Shown here: one piece after another, positions 12,642 to 24,908 of the stretch
Position numbering within the stretch: position 1 is the first letter of the stretch
Layout of the letters: each line of letters begins with the position of its first letter
DNA from: Paraspadella gotoi
Lineage: Eukaryota; Chaetognatha
Assembly (NCBI GenBank): GCA_051294375.1
Contig: CM119270.1
Coordinates: 21,284,324 to 21,348,323 of the forward strand
Reading direction: 5' to 3'
DNA length: 64,000 nt
The notes under the pieces: generated by a model
Told to the model about the DNA's origin: nothing
Seen by the model: the letters and a program-made list of their open reading frames with translations, nothing else
Databases searched by the model: none
Position numbers and translations under genes: made by a program

Positions 12642-13436
12642 TTTTTCTCGTTGGCGTCTCGCTCTCGCTCCGGCAAGTCCGGTTTGAGTCGGGACTTGTC
12701 TCTCTTCGCCTTCTTACGTATTTCGCCCCTCGAAAAGTAGGACGATTTAGAGAGAGAGAGGGAGAGAGAGAGAAGGAGAGAGAGAGAATCGGGTCATCGA
12801 AATAAAAAGAAAGTTTAAATTTTATAATTTCTTATCTTGTTAGTAAAAAGAGAAGTAAAACCGATAAGATAAAACTAATTCATTCATCCAGCATTTTGTT
12901 TTGTTTTGTTTTGTTCTGTAATTGAGAAACATTCATGTAAATAATTGTGATCTTGTGTTGTATTTACGACGTCGGTACACAACGCCTAAATGTTTTTATT
13001 AATAAAATTAATTGTTTTAACCATTTTTTTTCTCCTGTTACATTTTTTCATTTCATGTTAAGAAATCCTGTCAGCTTTTCTTTCCTTCAGTCTATATGAG
13101 TTTCTGTTTGTTTTTTTTTGTTTTTTTTTCTCATTCGTGTTTATCTCTGTTTTGTCTCTAGTTTTTCTCTGTTTTGTTTTTTCTTTTTTTCTTTTCCAAT
13201 TCGTTTCGTTTCTTCGTCGTCATCGAGTTTCTTGTTTTTCCAAACACACACTCTCTCTCTCTTGTTTTGTTTGTTCCTAAGCAAACAGGTCGGCGTTTAA
13301 CTAATTAAAACTAAATTACAAGATGGCTATTCGATTTTAATAGTTTTCTCATTTTTCGAAACGTCTTTCGAATTAACCTGCTGCGAACGATAAATAAACT
13401 ATGCAATTAAATCGTCAAATGAAGTTCCTTTAATTA

Positions 13437-13493
<57 letters not shown>

Positions 13494-13831
13494 CTCATTA
13501 ATTTATATCTCTCCAACTTTTGTCGATTTCATTTCCAGAATTTTCCGGTTTTTTTTTTCTTCTCAGGTTCGTCGACCTTAAGACTTAGTAGTCCTGGAAT
13601 TTTCTATTCAGATTGAAAGACAAAAACTATAAACTAAAGAGATAAATTATATTGTAGAGTATGAGGCCTTAAAATCAAATGAAAAAGATTTTGTTTTATT
13701 TGCAGACAACGAATTAAGTTTTTCATTTTCATTTTTCGAAAAAGAAAAGTTAACATATTTCCTTTTCCTTCATCAGTGCAAAAATGTCGAAAACGTCCAA
13801 AAGTCAAAAAAATTATGAGGCCTTAAACTAA

Positions 13832-14075
13832 ATAGGCCCTTGTGGCACGCAAGCCCCACCGCACGTAAGCCCTATCCGCATGCAGGCCGCTCAGCTCGCA
13901 ATTCTCCACAGCGCGCAGGCTTCCATGGCATGAAGGCCCCACAGCACACAGGCCACACAGGATTCAAGGCACGTAGGCCCCTCAGTAGGCAGGGCCGTCG
14001 GCTTGCAAGCCCCTCAGCACGCAGGCCTCCTTGGCACGCAGGCCCCCTTCGGCTCCCAGTCCACGCCCAAGGATC
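13832..14075. repeat. Degenerate GC-rich minisatellite, ~16-17-bp unit
   Basis: About fourteen degenerate units of the type CAGCACGCAGGCCCCT run through this segment (for example GGCACGCAAGCCCCACC, GCACGTAAGCCC, CTCAGCACGCAGGCCTCC). The + strand frame over it is open only because the unit lacks stops. Confidence 0.8.
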
Positions 14076-14125
14076 CCCGCCTTGCCTTTGTTCGCCAGTT
14101 TCTCGTAGGACTTCAATTTCATAGA

Positions 14126-14176
<51 letters not shown>
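14126..14176. repeat. (GAC)n trinucleotide repeat
   Basis: About seventeen perfect GAC triplets. The same triplet recurs throughout the window, in exons (poly-Asp) and non-coding DNA alike. No exon was recognised around this copy. Confidence 0.95.
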
Positions 14177-15059
14177 TAAACGTTTATCACTTCGTCGTTT
14201 TGTTTCTAAAGTTTTTAATATAAAAAACGTGATTGTTATTTTGTTTTTTTGAGTCTCTGCAAAACCTTTATACTTTATAATATCTGTTAATACTTAACAT
14301 TTACTTAATTAATAATGAAGGCCTTTCAAACGGTGCCTCTATATATCCCTTCACTGGTTATTGGATAGTTGTTATGCTTAGTTGTTATTTAAATTCAACC
14401 GGTCAGTATATTCGTCCTCAGAAAACCCATTGTCCCGTATTCCTGTATATCACGTGATGTAAATCAAACGGGCGTCCAGCATTAACGAGTTATGACCGGT
14501 CGTGACCAGTTCGTGACCGACTGCGTTTGGCCCAAATCTTTCATCGCGTCGGTTGATGAGTCACGTGACGCTCACTGCGCCCGCGGTGATTCTCTGATTT
14601 TTTGTATTAAATGAATGGTTAATTCGTATTGGTTGTACAAATTTCATGAATGTTGACAACAATTTCACTGTAAACTGATACGAAAATGACAAAACGAGTA
14701 CAAACGACAAAGAAATGAAACAAACAAACAAACAAACGACAAAAAATAAGAATTTCGAATTTCCTCCCCAAAAAAAGTTTAGAAACACAAAAAAAAACAT
14801 GTAACAAACATTAAAAAAAGGAAACAAAAAAGAAAACAAGTATAAAATGTGAGGCGGCGGTGAAATTGGATTTGGTTTTTCTTATCGGAGATGACGTGAG
14901 TCCGTCGAGGGTGAACGTGATTTGGGTGAAAGGCTCACGTCGGGTGAAAAGGATTGGATTCGGTAAATGGATATTGTGAACTTGTGATTTTGTGATTTTG
15001 TGAAGTCGATGTAAGAAATTCAATTCTTGTTATTTTGAAGAGAGAGATGGGAAGAGAGG

Positions 15060-15098
<39 letters not shown>

Positions 15099-16032
15099 AG
15101 GAGGGGGGATGAAAACTGAAGGAAAGAAAGATGTATGTATTTTTGACACAGTTGTTTGCTTCTATGTTATAATTAGTAAATCAGCAAGCAGGCCAGTGAT
15201 TAAGCTGAATAGCGGACGAACAAGTCAGCAAGCCATCCCTAACAGATTAGAATATAAACTGGCAACAGTTTTTTCTTTACTTTAATTGTTACTTAATTAT
15301 TTACTTTCGAAGTTTACAGTCATTCAGTTATGGCCGGCTCATCTTATCTCTTGGTTACTGACTTTATTCACAGCTGTATAATCTGTTAAGTTTGCCTTTG
15401 ATGGTTGACAAATTTACAAATAATGATAAAAATACAATTTTTGCTCCAAGGTTGACTACTTTATTCAAGTCAATACGTAGAATATTAATTATTAGTTTAA
15501 AATTAAACGTTTTAAATTAACATAAACCAACTCGATTTTAAAAAACATCTCGAAAGCAATCCGAGCTGAGGTACAGTGCAATCAAGTGCGAGCCAGCCTG
15601 CGAACAGCTGGTTGTATTTTATGCGATCAAAAGAACTTTACGGTTTCGGTCAAAGATCAGTTTCACCTGAGCGGGGAGGGGGGGGGGAACTGAGAAGGGA
15701 CAGGGAGGGGCGAGGGGGGAGTAAGGGAGAGAGAGAAAGGAAGGTGGGGAAATTATGTCAAGATTTTGGCTTTTTTTTTTCCAAAAAGCGCCATCGGAAG
15801 AAGAGGACAAGATTTTTTGGGGGCATTAATTTCCGAAAGCTCACCATTCCGTTTTTAATCCCGATGGCAATTTATTTTTTTTTAGGAGCCTGATAAAGAT
15901 TTTTATGCTGTCTATTTAAACTTACCTTAACGAATGTTTTTCTGATAAAACTTGGAATAAAACTGAGAAAAAAACTTTCCTTTTTTTCGCTTTTTTTCTA
16001 AAAATAACTTTCGATCTTCGATTCTCACGTCT

Positions 16033-16071
<39 letters not shown>

Positions 16072-17426
16072 CCACACCCACGCCCCCCACCCCCCCCAAC
16101 AACCCCAAAATTTACCTATTTGTCTTATTTTCGAGTAAGTTGCAAATACTTGAGAACCATAGCTGAGGAAAATCGTCTGCTGTTTTTGAAAGCAACGCTT
16201 CTTTCTGAAGATTTCACAATTTCAAGCGAATTCACCCTTAGTTTAATTTATTAGTCAATCACAGCAATAGCTTTAAAAATTCCGAGTGGACAGAAAAAAG
16301 TCGAAGCAAAGCATAATACCGCTGAGAAAGTTTTTTTTCGCTAAATGAAAAAAAAAAGTCAGACCTGATTTTCTTTTCTCCATTGTTAAAGTAATCTGTA
16401 TCTAGTTAATCTTTTAATCTATTTTTAATCTATTGTTTAATCTAGTATTAATAATGTTTTAATCTATTTTGTGTTACAACTTTGACTTGTTTGATTTAAT
16501 TACTTAAAGTTTTAATTTTCTAACATTATACCATAATTTTCTTCGTTTGTTAGGTTTCTTTCTTCTGTATAATTCTGAATTCATCGAGTTAAAACCGTCA
16601 CATGAAGGATTAAACTCTTAAATTAAATAAAAAGCAAATCTCGCCATTTCCTAATTCTGGTGTCATGCGACGACGTCTTCTAATTGTTGAATGTCAACGT
16701 ACCTCGAAAGAGAGACAGAGATAAGAGAATTGACGAAAATTTACGTTTTCGTGACAAGTTAATGACAGATTAATGACAAATTAATGCCTATATCTTCGAT
16801 CGTCGTACTTCGTGAATTACACGGCAGTCGCGTTGTTATTATTGAGATCATCACGTCTTTTGTTAATATTGGGCTTAATCCGAGGCAAAATGCCTATGCT
16901 ATAATTTCGTTTTACTACCTTTTTTAAATACGGAATAGGAATTGTCTTGCTGCATGCTCCAGTTCAAAAATAACGAAAACAAACCGTAAAATTTTTGGCA
17001 AAGAAGGACCACTTAAAACTTAAAAGAGAATAAATCTAAACACCCACCAACTTCGCCGAGAGACAAGAAGCTTGGAGACATTCGAACACCAGGTAATCAA
17101 ATGAACGAGCGACCCGAAACAATTAACCGTCTGCTGAACGCCGGACAACCAGATGGAACCACGATGAGAATGGAACCAAAAATATCTCGTCTAACATCTG
17201 CGATAGAGAAGATTCAATGGAGCACATTCATTGGCTGTGTCGGAAGCGAGCAAAAAAGAGCCAATAGTAGTCTCAAAAGCGCGAGTTCTATACTGTGGCC
17301 CGGGGCCCTCGACCGTCTCTTCTCCTCTCCTCTCTCTCTCTCTTCTCTCTCTAACTTCTCTGTCTCCCTCTCCCATCTCTCTCCTCATCTCTTTCTCTCT
17401 CCTCTCTTCTCTCTCTCTCTCTCTAC

Positions 17427-17468
<42 letters not shown>

Positions 17469-17760
17469 AAATGCAGATCTTTCCTTCATTTCTTTCAGAT
17501 AATTACCATTCAAAAACTCTCTAGTGATTGCGAACGACGCTCGACCCCTTTTCATCTCTTCCTCTCCCCCCATTCCCTACCCCCTCAGTCAGGTCCACTC
17601 CAATTCCCATCTCCCCCTCCCGACCCCCCCATCCCTCTCCCACCTCGACCCTTCCCATCCTTCCCCCCCTTCAAAACCTTTTTCAATCCACCAACTGTTT
17701 GCTCTCCTCTTTCTTCCAACGAGATTTCCCAGCGCATCCTCGCGCTTTTTCAAATTTCAT
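14177..17760. other. No firm gene; scattered motifs and repeats
   Basis: TCACGTGA sites occur near 14450 and 14560. (GA)n lies at about 15040-15105 and (CT)n at about 16032-16070, followed by a C-rich patch. A large pyrimidine tract runs 17310-17465 and continues as C/T-rich DNA to about 17700. Frames at 14811-15023 (-), 15576-15893 (+) and 17101-17310 (+) have partly protein-like composition but no convincing splice sites or homology. Confidence 0.5.
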
Positions 17761-17764
17761 GAGG

Positions 17765-17863
17765 TCACGTGACGGGTCGATCACGTGACCGTAAAACTCT
17801 CGATTCACGTGACCTAAATGAGGCTGAGATCACGTTGACCAAGATGAGGCTGAGATCACGTGA
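17765..17863. promoter_or_regulatory. Cluster of TCACGTGA E-box palindromes
   Basis: Four perfect TCACGTGA octamers at 17765-17772, 17781-17788, 17805-17812 and 17856-17863, plus an imperfect copy (TCACGTTGA) at 17830-17838. Successive spacings are 16, 24, 25 and 26 bp. Part of the cluster is a local duplication (GAGGCTGAGATCACGT appears twice). Such palindromes are the core site of bHLH-zip factors of the USF, MITF/TFE and Myc/Max types. The next gene-like island begins just downstream on +. Confidence 0.55.
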
Positions 17864-17868
17864 CTTAG

Positions 17869-18009
17869 ACTTTTGACTTTTGGGACAAAGAAACGGCGAC
17901 CGTCGAGTCGACGAAGGGACAGAAGGCGAGGTACACGACGCGACGACGACGACGCGACGACGATGATGAGCGACATGAGACCGCGGCGTCGATTAACAGA
18001 GCGGACTAA
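17869..18009 (+). CDS. Candidate terminal exon, function unknown
   Basis: After a possible acceptor (acgtgacttag) the + strand is open for 46 codons to TAA. The peptide includes TFDFWDKETATVESTKGQKA, then an Arg run, an Asp run and ERHETAASINRAD. GC content and GAC triplets match the firm exons of the window. The minus strand is also open here, so strand and reality are uncertain. Confidence 0.3.
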   Translation, partial: TFDFWDKETATVESTKGQKARYTTRRRRRDDDDERHETAASINRAD

Positions 18010-18402
18010 AAAAAAAAAGGGAAATCCTCCTTTTCATGAGAGAGAGAGAGAGAGAAAGAGAGAGGAGAGAAGAAATGAGAGAGAGAAGAGAAAAGGAGAG
18101 AAGAGAGAGAGAGAGAGATGAGAGAGAACGAGAGCGGATACATCTGTCCTGACGGTTCGGTAAATTTCAAAATTTAAACGAAGAAGACCGACGACGACGA
18201 CGAAGATGAAGAAGGAATGCAGACAACAACAACGACTCGATTGAAATCGAACTTTGCAGTTTAAAAGTTTGAATTTTGTTTTGAGGTAAAAAGAAGGAGA
18301 CGTGAGAAGGAGAGAAGGAGAGAGGAAAGTGATTGAATGAGAGGAGAGAGAGAGAGAAGGAGGAGAGAGAGAGAGAGAGAGAGAAGAGGAGAGAGAGATA
18401 CG

Positions 18403-18613
18403 NNNNNNNNNNNNNNNNNNNNNNNNNNNNNNNNNNNNNNNNNNNNNNNNNNNNNNNNNNNNNNNNNNNNNNNNNNNNNNNNNNNNNNNNNNNNNNNNNN
18501 NNNNNNNNNNNNNNNNNNNNNNNNNNNNNNNNNNNNNNNNNNNNNNNNNNNNNNNNNNNNNNNNNNNNNNNNNNNNNNNNNNNNNNNNNNNNNNNNNNNN
18601 NNNNNNNNNNNNN
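18403..18613. other. Assembly gap (211 N) beside a (GA)n tract
   Basis: Unresolved bases directly follow a GA-rich microsatellite (about 18337-18400). Reading frames that cross it have no meaning. Confidence 1.
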
Positions 18614-19617
18614 AGCTAATTTTTACAGAATATTTGTAAATACTTATAAACATCGCGAACTGTAGCAGTGTGGCCCCTATAATCTGAAATAAAATAGTAA
18701 TAAACCATTTTTTAAGAATTAAAAGTTTATTTCTTATCTGAATCTTAAATGAATAAAAACTATAGTTTAGATTTGCGTTTGCATTGCAGATGCAGAGAGT
18801 TGCGGAGTTTACCACTTGCAAGTTTCCGCGTTTCCCAAATCACAATGGAGCGCAATATGAAGCCATGAACCAAAAAAAACATAAACAAAACAAAAACGAA
18901 CACAAAACAAGAATCGGTGGCACTGCAATAAATTTCTTGTATGGATGCATTTTTAGATTATTACTATATGCAAGTATGCTAAATATGCATATTAAAGGTC
19001 ATATTGTACTTTACCCAACTGCCATATGTAAACTTAGTTAATCCTGTATTACCAAATTTATTAGCATTTAAAACTTAAGTTGGATAGAACGATCGTAACA
19101 CAGATACTAGGGCAAACATATACGGACAGACAGACCGATTGACCGAGCGAAAAGTGACTCAACGACTTGCTCCGCGAGCACTCGCGGCGCAACTTAAAAT
19201 TAATTTCAGTTTCGAATTTCATCCGCGAGTTTAAAGTCGAAAGCAGAAGTTTTAAATTACAGTCGGGAATATTTACGAGGGAAAGACTATGAAAATACAA
19301 TAGAACTTTTTTTTTTAATTGAATCTTGTATTTATTTTAAAATAACAAAACTATCCTACTTTATCGCATGTTTGGCTTTAATTAAAATAAAAAAAATATA
19401 TAACGGACGATCTTGTCTCTCGGAAATAAATAATGGATGAAAACAATAGCTCTCTCTCTCTCTCGTATCTCTCTCTCTCTCTTCTCTCTCCTCTCTCTCT
19501 CTCTCTCTCTCCTCTCTCTCTCCTCTCTCTCAAATTTAACGAGTATACTTATGGCGTCGAACGAGAAAAGGAAGAAGATAAATCGAAGTGAATGAAAGAT
19601 AAAAAAGTAGGGAGAAG

Positions 19618-19770
19618 AGAGGCGGAGGGGGGTGGAAGCGGGGCGGAGATGGGTGGAAGGGAGTGGAAGGGAGGTGGAAGGGGTAGAAGGGGCGGATGTG
19701 GGTGGAAGGGAGGTGGAAGGGGATAAAGGGGGCGGATGGGGTGGAAGGGAGGTGAGGGATAAGGCATGGT
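19618..19770 (+). repeat. G-rich minisatellite
   Basis: Repeats of GGTGGAAGGG, GGGGCGGATGTGG and variants make an almost C-free G-rich + strand with many runs of three or more G. It could form G-quadruplexes. The proline/serine frames on the opposite strand are repeat translations. Confidence 0.8.
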
Positions 19771-19968
19771 GGAGGGAGTGGAGGTGTGGGGTGGTGAGTC
19801 CTAAGGGGCGATGGGTTAGGAGAAAATTCTTTGGCTCTATGGGGCGAAAGGCGATATTCGCAGTGCTGTGTGAGGAGAGATAAGGGGGGCGTGAAAATCG
19901 GTGATCCTGTTGTTTTGATGGTGAAGTGAAATAATTCACTCATTCTCTATCATCTCCCTCTCTCTCTG

Positions 19969-20087
<119 letters not shown>

Positions 20088-20261
20088 TCTGTCTCTCTCT
20101 CTCTCTCTTTTTCTCTCTCTCTCTCTCCAGGGGAGAGAACGCGATAATGGGCAAAGGGATGTTGAGCCGATAAAAAAAAAGAAATCTCGATCGCGAAATT
20201 GGATTTTATCTTCTCTCGAAATTCTTCGCGTTTTTTCGACGTCATTTGATGCGAAATCAAA

Positions 20262-20415
20262 GGAGCCTCGTTATTGGCGAACTCGTTATTGGCGAACTCG
20301 TTATTGGCGGCCTTGAGATTGTCGGTCTCGGTATTTGCGACCGCCTTATTTGCGGCCTTGATATTGGCGGCTTTAATATTTTTATTTTCCTCGGGCTTGT
20401 TATTATTGGCGGATC
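20262..20415 (+). repeat. Degenerate tandem repeat, ~15-bp unit
   Basis: Units of the form GAACTCGTTATTGGC repeat about ten times with increasing divergence. The + strand frame gives a loose five-residue periodicity (LVIGE, LVIGE, LVIGG, LEIVG, LGICD). The frame starts and ends within the repeat, so a real protein is unlikely. Confidence 0.6.
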
Positions 20416-20779
20416 TTTTATTGTCAATCTCGTTATATGGTTAATGCCAATGATATTGACTTCCTTATAATTGTTTTTGGCCAAACTGTCTTTCTTATTA
20501 TCTTTCATTTCTTATTAAGACAAAACAACGTTTTAATTTTCATCAAAACACAAACAAAACAAAAAACAAACTAAGGAGCTTGGATATAATAAGTCTTAAT
20601 CGACTATGTCACTCAAATAAAATCATCCTTGAAACAATTCTTGTCAACTTTACCTTTTCACTCCATCCTGATCCTTTTATCAAGATCTTCAATTCTGACC
20701 CAATTTCGTCATAGATGACCCCCTGAGCCCTTTCCCCCCCACCTCTCTGCTTCTCCCCCTTTTTTTTTTTACCGACACG

Positions 20780-21955
20780 ATGGCCGACGGCGACGACGTC
20801 TTCGATCGACTGCGGCGCTCTCTCATTCGCGACGGCGTCCTTTTCGAAGACGCCGCTTTTCCCGCTAGAGGCGCTTCTCTCTTCCGTTCTAGATTTGCGC
20901 CGAAGAGATGGACGTGGCGACGACCCAAGGTGAGTACTGAGTAGTAGGGTAAGGTTGGGTAAGGGATGACGAAACTCCGAGAAGGGGAAAGAGTTTGAAA
21001 CTTGCTTTAAACTTATTTGCATATTGCAGTCATTGAAGAAGATAGTCTTTCTTCGGTAAAAAAAATTTGTAATTACAAAAAAAGTAGAAATCCATCGAAT
21101 AGGCTCCCAGCATTTATCAAGGACATAAATTTAAACTACCCTTAAAGATTCTTTTTATTTGTACGGTAAATGATTCATTGAAAAAATCTACCCCTTCCGG
21201 AAATGTCAGATTTTGAACAAAATCATTCTAATCTGAAAAGAAGATAGAAATACGTTCATTGTTTTTGGATTTAGTCCTTTAGTCATTACGTCATAACCTC
21301 ATTTACGACATTTTATGTCATTTTAAATTTAAGTTCTATGTCATTCTGGATCCTTTATGATTTGATTATTTTACTGAATTATTGTCATTGTCATATTTTT
21401 AATAAAAAAAATTGCGTTTAAGTCATTTATCTCAATGTCATACTTATTGTTTTTTAGATCATTTGTCCTCAATGTCATTTTACGTTAATTTATTTCCCAT
21501 TACGTCTTATTCATTATTACGTCTTTCATTATTTTATTGGGTCAATGTTCCTGTCAACGATATAACGTCATTCTCCGCGCTGTACGTCTTTGAATTTTTA
21601 TTATGCCACAGCCACCGTTAAATGTCACGTTACTTTCCGTGCTACATGGCTTTGATTATTTTACAGCGTCACAGTAAAATTTAATTTTATTATGTTATGG
21701 CCACAACCGGGTTGCCTGTGATGCCCATTGGGATGGGGCATCTCACTGTTGGCTTTGGGGGCTTCCGACCCTCAGTGACGCCTCCAGTCACTGGCGCGGT
21801 TACCCTAGAACGGCCTCTCTTTGCCAACGCAGAGGGAAGTCGTTAGGACTGTGGATGGAACACTACGCCTGGGATGGTGTGTTCCCCCTCTGAGCCAATG
21901 GATTTGAGTCGGTCATCGTCAAGGTCTATTTTTAGGATTATTTTATTGCGTCAAA

Positions 21956-21988
<33 letters not shown>

Positions 21989-24868
21989 TTTTTAATAATA
22001 AAAAAATTTTAAAACTTAAATATTCATCGTCAATGTCTTTTTAATAAAAAAAAAAATTATCTCGTGAAAAAAAGGTCCAGTACAATCGGATCATCGACAC
22101 GGGCTCGTTTCCCGATGGCAGGAAAGCCTCTCTTCTCATTGGTCCGTTTCGATGATGATTCATCCAATCAGAGAGTCCTCGGTATTTTTCATCCGAGTCG
22201 CGGATCCGATTCCATTCTTGGTTCTGATTCCATCTGAGATGCTATCTCAAGCCTTGGGTCAAGACAACAAGCCCCGTTATCAGTGATTATAAAATCGGTG
22301 AAGCGCGCCTGGTAAAAGCGTTAGCGATGAAACCACATTTCGTTTCAGTCCGTAGAAGAAATAAGCCTGTACCCAATCCCTTATTACCCTCACCTCCCCT
22401 TAGGATCTGACCCCTTCCCCCAAATTCACTTCCCCCTCCTCCCTACGCTTCGACGCCGCTCGCCATCGCCTGGCCGACGCCTGGTATCTCTCCGCGATCT
22501 CCTCGCTGGCGTCGCGACCTCGACTCTTGAGCAAAGTAGTTCCCGAGGGCCAGTCGTTTCGGGCGGAGGAATACGCGGGTGAGGAGGCCGCGGAGAAGTT
22601 GCCGTTGAGAATTTGGACGGCGGATTTATTTATTTGTTTACTTTTTAATTTATGAATTAATTATCTAATAATTATCAATTATTATTTTTCTTAATTAATT
22701 TACTTATTTTAACATTTTTTCATTAACTTATTTGATTATTTAGTTTTTTATTTAATTATTTAATAATTTGAATGTTTATTGAATGACAGATTCTCACGAG
22801 TATCACAAAATACAACATCTGCTAAGAAATGTTTCAAAGTAGTTCTTTCTTATAATAAAATCACATTATAGTCAAGTCACTTGTTATTTCTTTCTCACCT
22901 CTTCGAGAGACAACAACCATCCCTGCCCTTATATTTTGACAACCATCTTTCATCTCTAATCATCTTTAACCATCTCTCATCCTTCCATCTCTTCCATCTT
23001 TCCAGGCATCTTCCGGTTCCGGTTTTGGAGATTCGGCCGATGGATCCAAGTCATCGTGGACGATCGTCTTCCCTTTGATGTCGTCGAGAATCGACTTTGT
23101 TTCTCTCAAAACGAAGAAGACAATGAAGATTTTTGGGCGCCGCTGCTGGAGAAGGCGTACGCCAAGTAAGCTGATGTTGATGGAGAAGGACTGCGCCACG
23201 TATGCTGATGTTGCTGGAGAAGGCATACGCCGAGTAAGCTGTCATTACATGTCGTCCCAAGTCATTCCATGTCGTCCCATGTCATTCCATGTCGTCCCAT
23301 CCCTCTTTCCAGACTTCACGGCTGCTACGAGTCACTCTCCGGCCTCACGAGTCAAGACGCGTTGATCGATTTCACCGGCGCCATCGGAGAGACGGTCAGA
23401 CTGACGGACGGACGGACGGACAGAGAGATTCTCTGGGAGAGAATGAGGATGGGGAGCGAGGCGGAGTGGGGGCCTATGATGGTGGCGGGGGTGTCGGTGA
23501 GTTTGGAGGGGTGGGGGTGGGAGAAAGAGGGTTAGAGAAGCCAGGGAAGGCAGGGAAGAAGGGAAGAATTATATTCGTCTCTTTGTTCAACTAATTTGAA
23601 CTAATTTAAAAACTTATCCATTCGATTCAATTCAATTCAAGTCAAGTCAAGTCAAGTCAAGTCAAGTCAAGTCAAGTCAAGTCAAGTCAAGTCAAGTCAA
23701 GTCAATTCAAGTCATGTCAATTCAATTCAATTCAATTCAATTCAATTCATTCAATTAAATTCATTCAGTCAAACTTATCCATTCATTCAAATACTAAGAT
23801 TTCTTGTCCGCTGACTTTGGACAGGCTGATTAAGCCTTCAGATCTCTCTTGCAAGATTACTATAACAGAGCAAGACCCTCGTCCCTGCATGCTTTTAATC
23901 AAGAGACCCCCTCGCAGTCTCGTTAGTTAAATCACCGAGTATTGATTACTTGGCTTCCTTATCAACGCAGTGGTGTAATCATTTTTAACTGTTTCAATTT
24001 AGTTCTAATAATCAATTATGATTAATAATCAAGTTCCGAACTTTTGATATCCCAACGCAAACGAATTATATTCCTAACTTTTGTAATGTATTTTTCTGTC
24101 ATTAATTTCATCAACTAGTATTATTCTTTTCCCGCCAAACCCTTACCTTATCACATCGCCCTCACCCAAGATGCCCAAAAACTCGTGGGGAAGTTCGGAG
24201 GTGGCGCTGGACTCGAGTCTCTTCGCGCGCCACGCCTACCGCGTCACGTGCGTCAAAGACGTCACCCTTGACGACGACAACGACGACGACGACGACGACA
24301 AAAAGAGGAAGAGGAAGAATTTGAGACTCGTGAGAATCAGAAATCCGTTTGGAGAAGAAGAATGGAGACGAGAGTGGATGGACAAGTGAGAAGTGGGCAA
24401 TTGTAAGAAATTGTGGGCAGTTGTGGGTGGGTCACTGAGTCATTTGGTCAGTGGGTCAGCGGGTTAGAGGCTACGGAACGGTCTTCGATAACGGCCGTAA
24501 ACAGCCTTGGGGCCTGGAAAACCCTCCAGCCTGGTTTCAAACCCAAGACACGTTCCATTGCTGCTGAGTTTGCACAGAAGAAACGTCTTCGGCCCACTTA
24601 GCGAACCGGGTGAACGGTGAACGGACTTCACTCTCACGGCCATTCTATGCCGTGAATTTTTTGAGGTCTATTATTAATTATTTTTTCTTATTCCTCATTT
24701 TATCTTTTTCTCATCCAAATGAAGTTTTTTTCTTTATTTTTTCATCATTTTTAGAGAGAAAAAACAAAGTTTCTTTGTTAACAAACAACGATTTTTAAAT
24801 TTAATGAAAATTAACATCTTTCGACTCATGTTTTGGGATTCTTCATCACCATTTCTTTCTCTCTCTCT

Positions 24869-24908
<40 letters not shown>

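Larger units (their letters stand above)
10018..13831. other. AT-rich and microsatellite DNA, no firm gene
   Basis: Holds (CT)n at about 10100-10125, GA plus (GAGAA)n at 11100-11178, T-rich pyrimidine runs at 11580-11780, (GA)n at 12118-12180, (CT)n at 12588-12637 and 13443-13490, and (GTTTT)n at about 12895-12916. An open frame at 10259-10483 (+) and one at 10921-11080 (-) have fair composition but no splice support strong enough to call. One copy of a dispersed repeat lies at 12345-12450. Confidence 0.6.

Noticed and set aside
13840-14124. A 94-codon + strand frame
   Set aside because: It lies entirely on the ~16-17-bp minisatellite; absence of stops is a property of the repeat unit.
15576-15893. 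A 105-codon + strand frame
   Set aside because: The middle is a G/GA-rich repeat and the end is Phe/Lys-rich from T and A runs; no support for coding.
20246-20470. A pentapeptide-repeat-like protein (LVIGE units)
   Set aside because: The five-residue period comes from a decaying 15-bp DNA repeat, the frame has no flanking unique coding sequence, and canonical pentapeptide-repeat residues are absent.
24420-24640. tRNA-derived SINE in calpain intron 5
   Set aside because: GGTTTCAAACCC looks like a box B, but no box A or tRNA fold could be found.
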